Source of the DNA: Acanthosoma haemorrhoidale
Lineage: Eukaryota > Arthropoda > Insecta > Hemiptera > Acanthosomatidae
Assembly (NCBI GenBank): GCA_930367205.1
Contig: OV884014.1
Span: 73,077,104-73,141,103, forward strand
DNA: 64,000 bases
Direction of reading: 5' to 3'
The translations under genes were made by a program, and so were the position numbers. Position 1 is the stretch's first letter. Each line of letters opens with the position of its first letter. This document shows, piece after piece, positions 21,701-36,700 of this stretch. Below the pieces are notes generated by a model. That model made no database searches. It had not been told where the DNA came from and was given only the letters and a program-made list of their open reading frames with translations.

Positions 21701-24700
21701 TGGAAGAGATTCTGTCGGTGATATTACAGGTTCTCCAAGTTTTTCTTCTGGTGTTTTAGCTACTTTAGGAGGCATCAATTCTTTCAATGACTCGGGCGGG
21801 GATATTTTTTCTACAATCGTAGTTTCCTTAGAAATGAATTCTACCCTTTCTTCGATTATTTCCTCTTTGCTCACGAGTAGTGGTGATTTCGGAGGTGAAG
21901 GTGTCGGTCCCATGACCAATTCATACGGTTTCTCCTTCTCTGGTGAAACCTCTTTCTCCGGGGATACCTCCTTTTCTTTCTCCACTTTGGGTGGAGTGGG
22001 TAGAGTTTTATCAGTGGTTACAGCGATCCGTTCTTCTAGTGTGATAACTTGAGCTGTTGGCGAAGGGGATTTGGTTGGTGAGCTAACGGAATCTTCTGGC
22101 GTTTTAGCTACTTTATCAGGAACGGTTTCTTTCAACAGCTCTTCCGTACAAATTTTTTCTGCTGATGTTGTCACCTTTGTGATTTGAACTAGTTCAGCTG
22201 TTTCCTCAACTAGCCCCTCTTTGCTTACTAGTAGCGGTGATTTTGTAGGTGAAGGAGACGGTTCCTCGACCAACTCTGTCGGTTTCTCCTTTTCGGGGGA
22301 CACCTCTTTTTCAATATCATCAGTTGTTGGTAAAACATATTTGACTGGTTCTTCTGGTGTTTTCTCTACTTTGACTGGAATCTTCTCTTTCATTTCTTCC
22401 TCTGGTGACAATTTTTCTACAGTAGTAGTTACTTTTCTTAATACCGTAATTTCATCAACTAACCCCTCTTCGCTTACGAGTAGTGGAGATTTCGGTGGTG
22501 AAAGTGATCTCTCCTTGACAAGTTCTGCTGGTTTCTCCTTCTTCGGGGACACCTCTTTTTCTATCTCTTCCTTCACAGGGCTAACGATTTCTTTCTCGTC
22601 TTTTACTGGTATTTTCTCGATATCTTCAGTTGTCGGTGGAAGAGATTCTGTCGGTGATATTACAGGTTCTCCAAGTTTTTCTTCTGGTGTTTTAGCTACT
22701 TTAGGAGGCATCAATTCTTTCAATGACTCGGGCGGGGATATTTTTTCTACAATCGTAGTTTCCTTAGAAATGAATTCTACCCTTTCTTCGATTATTTCCT
22801 CATTGCTCACGAGTAGTGGTGATTTCGGAGGTGAAGGTGTCGGTTCCTTGACCAATTCATACGGTTTCTCCTTCTCTGGTGAAACCTCTTTCTCCGGGGA
22901 TACCTCCTTTTCTTTCTCCACTTTGGGTGGAGTGGGTAGAGGTTTATCAGTGGTTACAGTGATCCGTTCTACTAGTGTGATAACTTGAGCTGTTGGCGAA
23001 GGGGATTTGGTTGGTGAGCTAACGGAATCTTCTGGCGTTTTAGCTACTTTATCAGGAACGGTTTCTTTCAACAGCTCTTCCGTACAAATTTTTTCTGCTG
23101 ATGTTGTCACCTTTGTGATTTGAACTAGTTCAGCTGTTTCCTCAACTAGCCCCTCTTTGCTTACTAGTAGCGGTGATTTTGTAGGTGAAGGAGACGGTTC
23201 CTCGACCAACTCTGTCGGTTTCTCTTTTTCGGGGGACACCTCTTTTTCAATATCATCAGTTGTTGGTAAATCTGATTTGACTGGTTCTTCTGGTGTTTTC
23301 TCTACTTTGACTGGAATCGTCTCTTTCATTTCTTCCTCTGGTGACAATTTTTCTACAGTAGTAGTTACTTTTCTTAATACCGTAATTTCTTCAACTAACC
23401 CCTCTTCGCTTACGAGTAGTGGAGATTTCGGTGGTGAAAGTGATCTCTCCTTGACAAGTTCTGTTGGTTTCTCCTTCTTCGGGGACACCTCTTTTTCTAT
23501 CTCTTCCTTCACAGGGCTAACCATTTCTTTCTCGTCTTTTACTGGTATTTTCTCGATATCTTCAGTTGTCGGTGGAAGAGATTCTGTCGGTGATATTACA
23601 GGTTCTCCAAGTTTTTCTTCTGGTGTTTTAGCTACTTTAGGAGGCATCAATTCTTTCAATGACTCGGGCGGGGATATTTTTTCTACAATCGTAGTTTCCT
23701 TAGAAATGAATTCTACCCTTTCTTCTATTATTTCCTCTTTGCTCACGAGTAGTGGTGATTTCGGAGGTGAAGGTGTCGGTTCCTTGACCAATTCATACGG
23801 TTTCTCCTTCTCTGGTGAAACCTCTTTCTCCGGGGATACCTCCTTTTCTTTCTCCACTTTGGTTGGAGTGGGTAGAGGTTTATCAGTAGTTACAGTGATC
23901 CGTTCTTCTAGTGTGATAACTTGAGCTGTTGGCGAAGGGGATTTGGTTGGTGAGCTAATGGAATCTTCTGGCGTTTTAGCTACTTTATCAGGAACGGTTT
24001 CTTTCAACAGCTCTTCCGTACAAATTTTTTCTGCTGATGTTGTCACCTTTGTGATTTGAACTATTTCAGCTGTTTCCTCAACTAGCCCCTCTTTGCTTAC
24101 TAGTAGCGGTGATTTTGTAGGTGAAGGAGACGGTTCCTCGACCAACTCTGTCGGTTTCTCCTTTTCGGGGGACACCTCTTTTTCAATATCATCAGTTGTT
24201 GGTAAAACTGATTTGACTGGTTCTTCTGGTGTTTTCTCTACTTTGACTGGAATCGTCTCTTTCATTTCTTCCTCTGGTGACAATTTTTCTACAGTAGTAG
24301 TTACTTTTCTTAATACCGTAATTTCTTCAACTAACCCCTCTTCGCTTACGAGTAGTGGAGATTTCGGTGGTGAAAGTGATCTCTCCTTGACAAGTTCTGT
24401 TGGTTTCTCCTTCTTCGGGGACACCTCTTTTTCTATCTCTTCCTTCACAGGGCTAACGATTTCTTTCTCGTCTTTTACTGGTATTTTCTCGATATCTTCA
24501 GTTGTCGGTGGAAGAGATTCTGTCGGTGATATTACAGGTTCTCCAAGTTTTTCTTCTGGTGTTTTAGCTACTTTAGGAGGCATCAATTCTTTCAATGACT
24601 CGGGCGGGGATATTTTTTCTACAATCGTAGTTTCCTTAGAAATGAATTCTACCCTTTCTTCTATTATTTCCTTTTTGCTCACGAGTAGTGGTGATTTCGG

Positions 24701-27700
24701 AGGTGAAGGTGTCGGTTCCTTGACCAATTCATACGGTTTCTCCTTCTCTGGTGAAACCTCTTTCTCCGGGGATACCTCCTTTTCTTTCTCCACTTTGGGT
24801 GGAGTGGGTAGAGGTTTATCAGTGGTTACAGTGATCCGTTCTTCTAGTGTGATAACTTGAGCTGTTGGCGAAGGGGATTTGGTTGGTGAGCTAACGGAAT
24901 CTTCTGGCGTTTTAGCTACTTTATCAGGAACGGTTTCTTTCAACAGCTCTTCCGTACAAATTTTTTCTGCTGATGTTGTCACCTTTGTGATTTGAACTAG
25001 TTCAGCTGTTTCCTCAACTAGCCCCTCTTTGCTTACTAGTAGCGGTGATTTTGTAGGTGAAGGAGACGGTTCCTCGACCAACTCTGTCGGTTTCTCCTTT
25101 TCGGGGGACACCTCTTTTTCAATATCATCAGTTGTTGGTAAAACTGATTTGACTGGTTCTTCTGGTGTTTTCTCTACTTTGACTGGAATCTTCTCTTTCA
25201 TTTCTTCCTCTGGTGACAATTTTTCTACAGTAGTAGCTACTTTTCTTAATACCGTAATTTCTTCAACTAACCCCTCTTCGCTTACGAGTAGTGGAGATTT
25301 CGGTGGTGAAAGTGATCTCTCCTTGACAAGTTCTGTTGGTTTCTCCTTCTTCGGGGACACCTCTTTTTCTATCTCTTCCTTCACAGGGCTAACCATTTCT
25401 TTCTCGTCTTTTACTGGTATTTTCTCGATATCTTCAGTTGTCGGTGGAAGAGATTCTGTCGGTGATATTACAGGTTCTCCAAGTTTTTCTTCTGGTGTTT
25501 TAGCTACTTTAGGAGGCATCAATTCTTTCAATGACTCGGGCGGGGATATTTTTTCTACAATCGTAGTTTCCTTAGAAATGAATTCTACCCTTTCTTCGAT
25601 TATTTCCTCTTTGCTCACGAGTAGTGGTGATTTCGGAGGTGAAGGTGTCGGTTCCTTGACCAATTCATACGGTTTCTCCTTCTCTGGTGAAACCTCTTTC
25701 TCCGGGGATACCTCCTTTTCTTTCTCCACTTTGGGTGGAGTGGGTAGAGGTTTATCAGTGGTTACAGTGATCCGTTCTTCTAGTGTGATAACTTGAGCTG
25801 TTGGCGAAGGGGATTTGGTTGGTGAGCTAACGGAATCTTCTGGCGTTTTAGCTACTTTATCAGGAACGGTTTCTTTCAACAGCTCTTCCGTACAAATTTT
25901 TTCTGCTGATGTTGTCACCTTTGTGATATGAACTAGTTCAGCTGTTTCCTCAACTAGCCCCTCTTTGCTTACTAGTAGCGGTGATTTTGTAGGTGAAGGA
26001 GACGGTTCCTCGACCAACTCTGTCGGTTTCTCTTTTTCGGGGGACACCTCTTTTTCAATATCATCAGTTGTTGGTAAATCTGATTTGACTGGTTCTTCTG
26101 GTGTTTTCTCTACTTTGACTGGAATCGTCTCTTTCATTTCTTCCTCTGGTGACAATTTTTCTACAGTAGTAGTTACTTTTCTTAATACCGTAATTTCTTC
26201 AACTAACCCCTCTTCGCTTACGAGTAGTGGAGATTTCGGTGGTGAAAGTGATCTCTCCTTGACAAGTTCTGTTGGTTTCTCCTTCTTCGGGGACACCTCT
26301 TTTTCTATCTCTTCCTTCACAGGGCTAACCATTTCTTTCTCGTCTTTTACTGGTATTTTCTCGATATCTTCAGTTGTCGGTGGAAGAGATTCTGTCGGTG
26401 ATATTACAGGTTCTCCAAGTTTTTCTTCTGGTGTTTTAGCTACTTTAGGAGGCATCAATTCTTTCAATGACTCGGGCGGGGATATTTTTTCTACAATCGT
26501 AGTTTCCTTAGAAATGAATTCTACCCTTTCTTCGATTATTTCCTCTTTGCTCACGAGTAGTGGTGATTTCGGAGGTGAAGGTGTCGGTTCCTTGACCAAT
26601 TCATACGGTTTCTCCTTCTCTGGTGAAACCTCTTTCTCCGGGGATACCTCCTTTTCTTTCTCCACTTTGGGTGGAGTGGGTAGAGGTTTATCAGTGGTTA
26701 CAGTGATCCGTTCTTCTAGTGTGATAACTTGAGCTGTTGGCGAAGGGGATTTGGTTGGTGAGCTAACGGAATCTTCTGGCGTTTTAGCTACTTTATCAGG
26801 AACGGTTTCTTTCAACAGCTCTTCCGTACAAATTTTTTCTGCTGATGTTGTCACCTTTGTGATATGAACTAGTTCAGCTGTTTCCTCAACTAGCCCCTCT
26901 TTGCTTACTAGTAGCGGTGATTTTGTAGGTGAAGGAGACGGTTCCTCGACCAACTCTGTCGGTTTCTCTTTTTCGGGGGACACCTCTTTTTCAATATCAT
27001 CAGTTGTTGGTAAATCTGATTTGACTGGTTCTTCTGGTGTTTTCTCTACTTTGACTGGAATCGTCTCTTTCATTTCTTCCTCTGGTGACAATTTTTCTAC
27101 AGTAGTAGTTACTTTTCTTAATACCGTAATTTCTTCAACTAACCCCTCTTCGCTTACGAGTAGTGGAGATTTCGGTGGTGAAAGTGATCTCTCCTTGACA
27201 AGTTCTGTTGGTTTCTCCTTCTTCGGGGACACCTCTTTTTCTATCTCCTCCTTCACAGGGCTAACCATTTCTTTCTCGTCTTTTACTGGTATTTTCTCGA
27301 TATCTTCAGTTGTCGGTGGAAGAGATTCTGTCGGTGATATTACAGGTTCTCCAAGTTTTTCTTCTGGTGTTTTAGCTACTTTAGGAGGCATCAATTCTTT
27401 CAATGACTCGGGCGGGGATATTTTTTCTACAATCGTAGTTTCCTTAGAAATGAATTCTACCCTTTCTTCTATTATTTCCTCTTTGCTCACGAGTAGTGGT
27501 GATTTCGGAGGTGAAGGTGTCGGTTCCTTGACCAATTCATACGGTTTCTCCTTCTCTGGTGAAACCTCTTTCTCCGGGGATACCTCCTTTTCTTTCTCCA
27601 CTTTGGGTGGAGTGGGTAGAGGTTTATCAGTGGTTACAGTGATCCGTTCTTCTAGTGTGATAACTTGAGCTGTTGGCGAAGGGGATTTGGTTGGTGAGCT

Positions 27701-30700
27701 AACGGAATCTTCTGGCGTTTTAGCTACTTTATCAGGAACGGTTTCTTTCAACAGCTCTTCCGTACAAATTTTTTCTGCTGATGCTGTCACCTTTGTGATT
27801 TGAACTAGTTCAGCTGTTTCCTCAACTAGCCCCTCTTTGCTTACTAGTAGCGGTGATTTTGTAGGTGAAGGAGACGGTTCCTCGACCAACTCTGTCGGTT
27901 TCTCCTTTTCGGGGGACACCTCTTTTTCAATATCATCAGTTGTTGGTAAAACTGATTTGACTGGTTCTTCTGGTGTTTTCTCTACTTTGACTGGAATCGT
28001 CTCTTTCATTTCTTCCTCTGGTGACAATTTTTCTACAGTAGTAGTTACTTTTCTTAATACCGTAATTTCTTCAACTAACCCCTCTTCGCTTACGAGTAGT
28101 GGAGATTTCGGTGGTGAAAGTGATCTCTCCTTGACAAGTTCTGTTGGTTTCTCCTTCTTCGGGGACACCTCTTTTTCTATCTCTTCCTTCACAGGGCTAA
28201 CGATTTCTTTCTCGTCTTTTACTGGTATTTTCTCGATATCTTCAGTTGTCGGTGGAAGAGATTCTGTCGGTGATATTACAGGTTCTCCAAGTTTTTCTTC
28301 TGGTGTTTTAGCTACTTTAGGAGGCATCAATTCTTTCAATGACTCGGGCGGGGATATTTTTTCTACAATCGTAGTTTCCTTAGAAATGAATTCTACCCTT
28401 TCTTCGATTATTTCCTCTTTGCTCACGAGTAGTGGTGATTTCGGAGGTGAAGGTGTCGGTTCCTTGACCAATTCATACGGTTTCTCCTTCTCTGGTGAAA
28501 CCTCTTTCTCCGGGGATACCTCCTTTTCTTTCTCCACTTTGGGTGGAGTGGGTAGAGGTTTATCAGTGGTTACAGTGATCCGTTCTTCTAGTGTGATAAC
28601 TTGAGCTGTTGGCGAAGGGGATTTGGTTGGTGAGCTAACGGAATCTTCTGGCGTTTTAGCTACTTTATCAGGAACGGTTTCTTTCAGTAGCTCTTCCGTA
28701 CAAATTTTTTCTGCTGATGTTGTCACCTTTGTGATTTGAACTAGTTCAGCTGTTTCCTCAACTAGCCCCTCTTTGCTTACTAGTAGCGGTGATTTTGTAG
28801 GTGAAGGAGACGGTTCCTCGACCAACTCTGTCGGTTTCTCCTTTTCGGGGGACACCTCTTTTTCAATATCATCAGTTGTTGGTAAAACTGATTTGACTGG
28901 TTCTTCTGGTGTTTTCTCTACTTTGACTGGAATCGTCTCTTTCATTTCTTCCTCTGGTGACAATTTTTCTACAGTAGTAGTTACTTTTCTTAATACCGTA
29001 ATTTCTTCAACTAACCCCTCTTCGCTTACGAGTAGTGGAGATTTCGGTGGTGAAAGTGATCTCTCCTTGACAAGTTCTGTTGGTTTCTCCTTCTTCGGGG
29101 ACACCTCTTTTTCTATCTCTTCCTTCACAGGGCTAACGATTTCTTTCTCGTCTTTTACTGGTATTTTCTCGATATCTTCAGTTGTCGGTGGAAGAGATTC
29201 TGTCGGTGATATTACAGGTTCTCCAAGTTTTTCTTCTGGTGTTTTAGCTACTTTAGGAGGCATCAATTCTTTCAATGACTCGGGCGGGGATATTTTTTCT
29301 ACAATCGTAGTTTCCTTAGAAATGAATTCTACCCTTTCTTCGATTATTTCCTCTTTGCTCACGAGTAGTGGTGATTTCGGAGGTGAAGGTGTCGGTCCCA
29401 TGACCAATTCATACGGTTTCTCCTTCTCTGGTGAAACCTCTTTCTCCGGGGATACCTCCTTTTCTTTCTCCACTTTGGGTGGAGTGGGTAGAGTTTTATC
29501 AGTGGTTACAGCGATCCGTTCTTCTAGTGTGATAACTTGAGCTGTTGGCGAAGGGGATTTGGTTGGTGAGCTAACGGAATCTTCTGGCGTTTTAGCTACT
29601 TTATCAGGAACGGTTTCTTTCAACAGCTCTTCCGTACAAATTTTTTCTGCTGATGTTGTCACCTTTGTGATTTGAATTAGTTTAGCTGTTTCCTCAACTA
29701 GCCCCTCTTTGCTTACTAGTAGCGGTGATTTTGTAGGTGAAGGAGACGGTTCCTCGACCAACTCTGTCGGTTTCTCCTTTTCGGGGGACACGTCTTTTTC
29801 AATATCATCAGTTGTTGGTAAAACTGATTTGACTGGTTCTTCTGGTGTTTTCTCTACTTTGACTGGAATCGTCTCTTTCATTTCTTCCTCTGGTGACAAT
29901 TTTTCTACAGTAGTAGTTACTTTTCTTAATACCGTAATTTCTTCAACTAACCCCTCTTCGCTTACGAGTAGTGGAGATTTCGGTGGTGAAAGTGATCTCT
30001 CCTTGACAAGTTCTGTTGGTTTCTCCTTCTTCGGGGACACCTCTTTTTCTATCTCTTTCTTCACAGGGCTAACCATTTCTTTCTCGTCTTTTACTGGTAT
30101 TTTCTCGATATCTTCAGTTGTCGGTGGAAGAGATTCTGTCGGTGATATTACAGGTTCTCCAAGTTTTTCTTCTGGTGTTTTAGCTACTTTAGGAGGCATC
30201 AATTCTTTCAATGACTCGGGCGGGGATATTTTTTCTACAATCGTAGTTTCCTTAGAAATGAATTCTACCCTTTCTTCTATTATTTCCTCTTTGCTCACGA
30301 GTAGTGGTGATTTCGGAGGTGAAGGTGTCGGTTCCTTGACCAATTCATACGGTTTCTCCTTCTCTGGTGAAACCTCTTTCTCCGGGGATACCTCCTTTTC
30401 TTTCTCCACTTTGGGTGGAGTGGGTAGAGGTTTATCAGTGGTTACAGTGATCCGTTCTTCTAGTGTGATAACTTGAGCTGTTGGCGAAGGGGATTTGGTT
30501 GGTGAGCTAACGGAATCTTCTGGCGTTTTAGCTACTTTATCAGGAACGGTTTCTTTCAACAGCTCTTCCGTACAAATTTTTTCTGCTGATGTTGTCACCT
30601 TTGTGATTTGAACTAGTTCAGCTGTTTCCTCAACTAGCCCCTCTTTGCTTACTAGTAGCGGTGATTTTGTAGGTGAAGGAGACGGTTCCTCGACCAACTC

Positions 30701-33700
30701 TGTCGGTTTCTCCTTTTCGGGGGACACCTCTTTTTCAATATCATCAGTTGTTGGTAAAACTGATTTGACTGGTTCTTCTGGTGTTTTCTCTACTTTGACT
30801 GGAATCGTCTCTTTCATTTCTTCCTCTGGTGACAATTTTTCTACAGTAGTAGTTACTTTTCTTAATACCGTAATTTCTTCAACTAACCCCTCTTCGCTTA
30901 CGAGTAGTGGAGATTTCGGTGGTGAAAGTGATCTCTCCTTGACAAGTTCTGTTGGTTTCTCCTTCTTCGGGGACACCTCTTTTTCTATCTCTTCCTTCAC
31001 AGGGCTAACCATTTCTTTCTCGTCTTTTACTGGTATTTTCTCGATATCTTCAGTTGTCGGTGGAAGAGATTCTGTCGGTGATATTACAGGTTCTCCAAGT
31101 TTTTCTTCTGGTGTTTTAGCTACTTTAGGAGGCATCAATTCTTTCAATGACTCGGGCGGGGATATTTTTTCTACAATCGTAGTTTCCTTAGAAATGAATT
31201 CTACCCTTTCTTCTATTATTTCCTCTTTGCTCACGAGTAGTGGTGATTTCGGAGGTGAAGGTGTCGGTTCCTTGACCAATTCATACGGTTTCTCCTTCTC
31301 TGGTGAAACCTCTTTCTCCGGGGATACCTCCTTTTCTTTCTCCACTTTGGGTGGAGTGGGTAGAGGTTTATCAGTGGTTACAGCGATCCGTTCTTCTAGT
31401 GTGATAACTTGAGCTGTTGGCGAAGGGGATTTGGTTGGTGAGCTAACGGAATCTTCTGGCGTTTTAGCTACTTTATCAGGAACGGTTTCTTTCAACAGCT
31501 CTTCCGTACAAATTTTTTCTGCTGATGTTGTCACCTTTGTGATTTGAACTAGTTCAGCTGTTTCCTCAACTAGCCCCTCTTTGCTTACTAGTAGCGGTGA
31601 TTTTGTAGGTGAAGGAGACGGTTCCTCGACCAACTCTGTCGGTTTCTCCTTTTCGGGGGACACCTCTTTTTCAATATCATCAGTTGTTGGTAAAACTGAT
31701 TTGACTGGTTCTTCTGGTGTTTTCTCTACTTTGACTGGAATCTTCTCTTTCATTTCTTCCTCTGGTGACAATTTTTCTACAGTAGTAGTTACTTTTCTTA
31801 ATACCGTAATTTCTTCAACTAACCCCTCTTCGCTTACGAGTAGTGGAGATTTCGGTGGTGAAAGTGATCTCTCCTTGACAAGTTCTGTTGGTTTCTCCTT
31901 CTTCGGGGACACCTCTTTTTCTATCTCTTCCTTCACAGGGCTAACCATTTCTTTCTCGTCTTTTACTGGTATTTTCTCGATATCTTCAGTTGTCGGTGGA
32001 AGAGATTCTGTCGGTGATATTACAGGTTCTCCAAGTTTTTCTTCTGGTGTTTTAGCTACTTTAGGAGGCATCAATTCTTTCAATGACTCGGGCGGGGATA
32101 TTTTTTCTACAATCGTAGTTTCCTTAGAAATGAATTCTACCCTTTCTTCTATTATTTCCTCTTTGCTCACGAGTAGTGGTGATTTCGGAGGTGAAGGTGT
32201 CGGTTCCTTGACCAATTCATACGGTTTCTCCTTCTCTGGTGAAACCTCTTTCTCCGGGGATACCTCCTTTTCTTTCTCCACTTTGGGTGGAGTGGGTAGA
32301 GGTTTATCAGTGGTTACAGTGATCCGTTCTTCTAGTGTGATAACTTGAGCTGTTGGCGAAGGGGATTTGGTTGGTGAGCTAACGGAATCTTCTGGCGTTT
32401 TAGCTACTTTATCAGGAACGGTTTCTTTCAACAGCTCTTCCGTACAAATTTTTTCTGCTGATGTTGTCACCTTTGTGATTTGAACTAGTTCAGCTGTTTC
32501 CTCAACTAGCCCCTCTTTGCTTACTAGTAGCGGTGATTTTGTAGGTGAAGGAGACGGTTCCTCGACCAACTCTGTCGGTTTCTCCTTTTCGGGGGACACC
32601 TCTTTTTCAATATCATCAGTTGTTGGTAAAACTGATTTGACTGGTTCTTCTGGTGTTTTCTCTACTTTGACTGGAATCGTCTCTTTCATTTCTTCCTCTG
32701 GTGACAATTTTTCTACAGTAGTAGTTACTTTTCTTAATACCGTAATTTCTTCAACTAACCCCTCTTCGCTTACGAGTAGTGGAGATTTCGGTGGTGAAAG
32801 TGATCTCTCCTTGACAAGTTCTGTTGGTTTCTCCTTCTTCGGGGACACCTCTTTTTCTATCTCTTCCTTCACAGGGCTAACCATTTCTTTCTCGTCTTTT
32901 ACTGGTATTTTCTCGATATCTTCAGTTGTCGGTGGAAGAGATTCTGTCGGTGATATTACAGGTTCTCCAAGTTTTTCTTCTGGTGTTTTAGCTACTTTAG
33001 GAGGCATCAATTCTTTCAATGACTCGGGCCGGGATATTTTTTCTACAATCGTAGTTTCCTTAGAAATGAATTCTACCCTTTCTTCTATTATTTCCTCTTT
33101 GCTCACGAGTAGTGGTGATTTCGGAGGTGAAGGTGTCGGTCCCATGACCAATTCATACGGTTTCTCCTTCTCTCGTGAAACCTCTTTCTCCGGGGATACC
33201 TCCTTTTCTTTCTCCACTTTGGGTGGAGTGGGTAGAAATTTATCAGTGGTTACAGCGATCCGTTCTTCTAGTGTGATAACTTGAGCTGTTGGCGAAGGGG
33301 ATTTGGTTGGTGAGCTAACGGAATCTTCTGGCGTTTTAGCTACTTTATCAGGAACGGTTTCTTTCAACAGCTCTTCCGTACAAATTTTTTCTGCTGATGT
33401 TGTCACCTTTGTGATTTGAACTAGTTCAGCTGTTTCCTCAACTAGCCCCTCTTTGCTTACTAGTAGCGGTGATTTTGTAGGTGAAGGAGACGGTTCCTCG
33501 ACCAACTCTGTCGGTTTCTCCTTTTCGGGGGACACCTCTTTTTCAATATCATCAGTTGTTGGTAAAACTGATTTGACTGGTTCTTCTGGTGTTTTCTCTA
33601 CTTTGACTGGAATCGTCTCTTTCATTTCTTCCTCTGGTGACAATTTTTCTACAGTAGTAGTTACTTTTCTTAATACCGTAATTTCTTCAACTAACCCCTC

Positions 33701-36700
33701 TTCACTTACGAGTAGTGGAGATTTCGGTGGTGAAAGTGATCTCTCCTTGACAAGTTCTGTTGGTTTCTCCTTCTTCGGGGACACCTCTTTTTCTATCTCC
33801 TCCTTCACAGGGCTAACCATTTCTTTCTCGTCTTTTACTGGTATTTTCTCGATATCTTCAGTTGTCGGTGGAAGAGATTCTGTCGGTGATATTACAGGTT
33901 CTCCAAGTTTTTCTTCTGGTGTTTTAGCTACTTTAGGAGGCATCAATTCTTTCAATGACTCGGGCGGGGATATTTTTTCTACAATCGTAGTTTCCTTAGA
34001 AATGAATTCTACCCTTTCTTCGATTATTTCCTCTTTGCTCACGTGTAGTGGTGATTTCGGAGGTGAAGGTGTCGGTTCCTTGACCAATTCATACGGTTTC
34101 TCCTTCTCTGGTGAAACCTCTTTCTCCGGGGATACCTCCTTTTCTTTCTCCACTTTGGGTGGAGTGCGTAGAGGTTTATCAGTGGTTACAGTGATCCGTT
34201 CTTCTAGTGTGATAACTTGAGCTGTTGGCGAAGGGGATTTGGTTGGTGAGCTAACGGAATCTTCTGGCGTTTTAGCTACTTTATCAGGAACGGTTTCTTT
34301 CAACAGCTCTTCCGTACAAATTTTTTCTGCTGATGTTGTCACCTTTGTGATTTGAACTAGTTCAGCTGTTTCCTCAACTAGCCCCTCTTTGCTTACTAGT
34401 AGCGGTGATTTTGTAGGTGAAGGAGACGGTTCCTCGACCAACTCTGTCGGTTTCTCCTTTTCGGGGGACACCTCTTTTTCAATATCATCAGTTGTTGGTA
34501 AAACTGATTTGACTGGTTCTTCTGGTGTTTTCTCTACTTTGACTGGAATCGTCTCTTTCATTTCTTCCTCTGGTGACAATTTTTCTACAGTAGTAGTTAC
34601 TTTTCTTAATACCGTAATTTCTTCAACTAACCCCTCTTCGCTTAGGAGTAGTGGAGATTTCGGTGGTGAAAGTGATCTCTCCTTGACAAGTTCTGTTGGT
34701 TTCTCCTTCTTCGGGGACACCTCTTTTTCTATCTCTTCCTTCACAGGGCTAACCATTTCTTTCTCGTCTTTTACTGGTATTTTCTCGATATCTTCAGTTG
34801 TCGGTGGAAGAGATTCTGTCGGTGATATTACAGGTTCTCCAAGTTTTTCTTCTGGTGTTTTAGCTACTTTAGGAGGCATCAATTCTTTCAGTGACTCGGG
34901 CCGGGATATTTTTTCTACAATCGTAGTTTCCTTAGAAATGAATTCTACCCTTTCTTCGATTATTTCCTCTTTGCTCACGAGTAGTGGTGATTTCGGAGGT
35001 GAAGGTGTCGGTTCCTTGACCAATTCATACGGTTTCTCCTTCTCTGGTGAAACCTCTTTCTCCGGGGATACCTCCTTTTCTTTCTCCACTTTGGTTGGAG
35101 TGGGTAGAGGTTTATCAGTGGTTACAGTGATCCGTTCTTCTAGTGTGATAACTTGAGCTGTTGGCGAAGGGGATTTGGTTGGTGAGCTAACGGAATCTTC
35201 TGGCGTTTTAGCTACTTTATCAGGAACGGTTTCTTTCAACAGCTCTTCCGTACAAATTTTTTCTGCTGATGTTGTCACCTTTGTGATTTGAACTAGTTCA
35301 GCTGTTTCCTCAACTAGCCCCTCTTTGCTTACTAGTAGCGGTGATTTTGTAGGTGAAGGAGACGGTTCCTCGACCAACTCTGTCGGTTTCTCCTTTTCGG
35401 GGGACACCTCTTTTTCAATATCATCAGTTGTTGGTAAAACTGATTTGACTGGTTCTTCTGGTGTTTTCTCTACTTTGACTGGAATCTTCTCTTTCATTTC
35501 TTCCTCTGGTGACAATTTTTCTACAGTAGTAGTTACTTTTCTTAATACCGTAATTTCTTCAACTAACCCCTCTTCGCTTACGAGTAGTGGAGATTTCGGT
35601 GGTGAAAGTGATCTCTCCTTGACAAGTTCTGTTGGTTTCTCCTTCTTCGGGGACACCTCTTTTTCTATCTCTTCCTTCACAGGGCTAACCATTTCTTTCT
35701 CGTCTTTTACTGGTATTTTCTCGATATCTTCAGTTGTCGGTGGAAGAGATTCTGTCGGTGATATTACAGGTTCTCTAAGTTTTTCTTCTGGTGTTTTAGC
35801 TACTTTAGGAGGCATCAATTCTTTCAATGACTCGGGCGGGGATATTTTTTCTACAATCGTAGTTTCCTTAGAAATGAATTCTACCCTTTCTTCGATTATT
35901 TCCTCTTTGCTCACGAGTAGTGGTGATTTCGGAGGTGAAGGTGTCGGTTCCTTGACCAATTCATACGGTTTCTCCTTCTCTGGTGAAACCTCTTTCTCCG
36001 GGGATACCTCCTTTTCTTTCTCCACTTTGGGTGGAGTGGGTAGAGGTTTATCAGTGGTTACAGTGATCCGTTCTTCTAGTGTGATAACTTGAGCTGTTGG
36101 CGAAGGGGATTTGGTTGGTGAGCTAACGGAATCTTCTGGCGTTTTAGCTACTTTATCAGGAACGGTTTCTTTCAACAGCTCTTCCGTACAAATTTTTTCT
36201 GCTGATGTTGTCACCTTTGTGATTTGAACTAGTTCAGCTGTTTCCTCAACTAGCCCCTCTTTGCTTACTAGTAGCGGTGATTTTGTAGGTGAAGGAGACG
36301 GTTCCTCGACCAACTCTGTCGGTTTCTCCTTTTCGGGGGACACCTCTTTTTCAATATCATCAGTTGTTGGTAAAACTGATTTGACTGGTTCTTCTGGTGT
36401 TTTCTCTACTTTGACTGGAATCGTCTCTTTCATTTCTTCCTCTGGTGACAATTTTTCTACAGTAGTAGTTACTTTTCTTAATACCGTAATTTCTTCAACT
36501 AACCCCTCTTCGCTTACGAGTAGTGGAGATTTCGGTGGTGAAAGTGATCTCTCCTTGACAAGTTCTGTTGGTTTCTCCTTCTTCGGGGACACCTCTTTTT
36601 CTATCTCTTCCTTCACAGGGCTAACCATTTCTTTCTCGTCTTTTACTGGTATTTTCTCGATATCTTCAGTTGTCGGTGGAAGAGATTCTGTCGGTGATAT

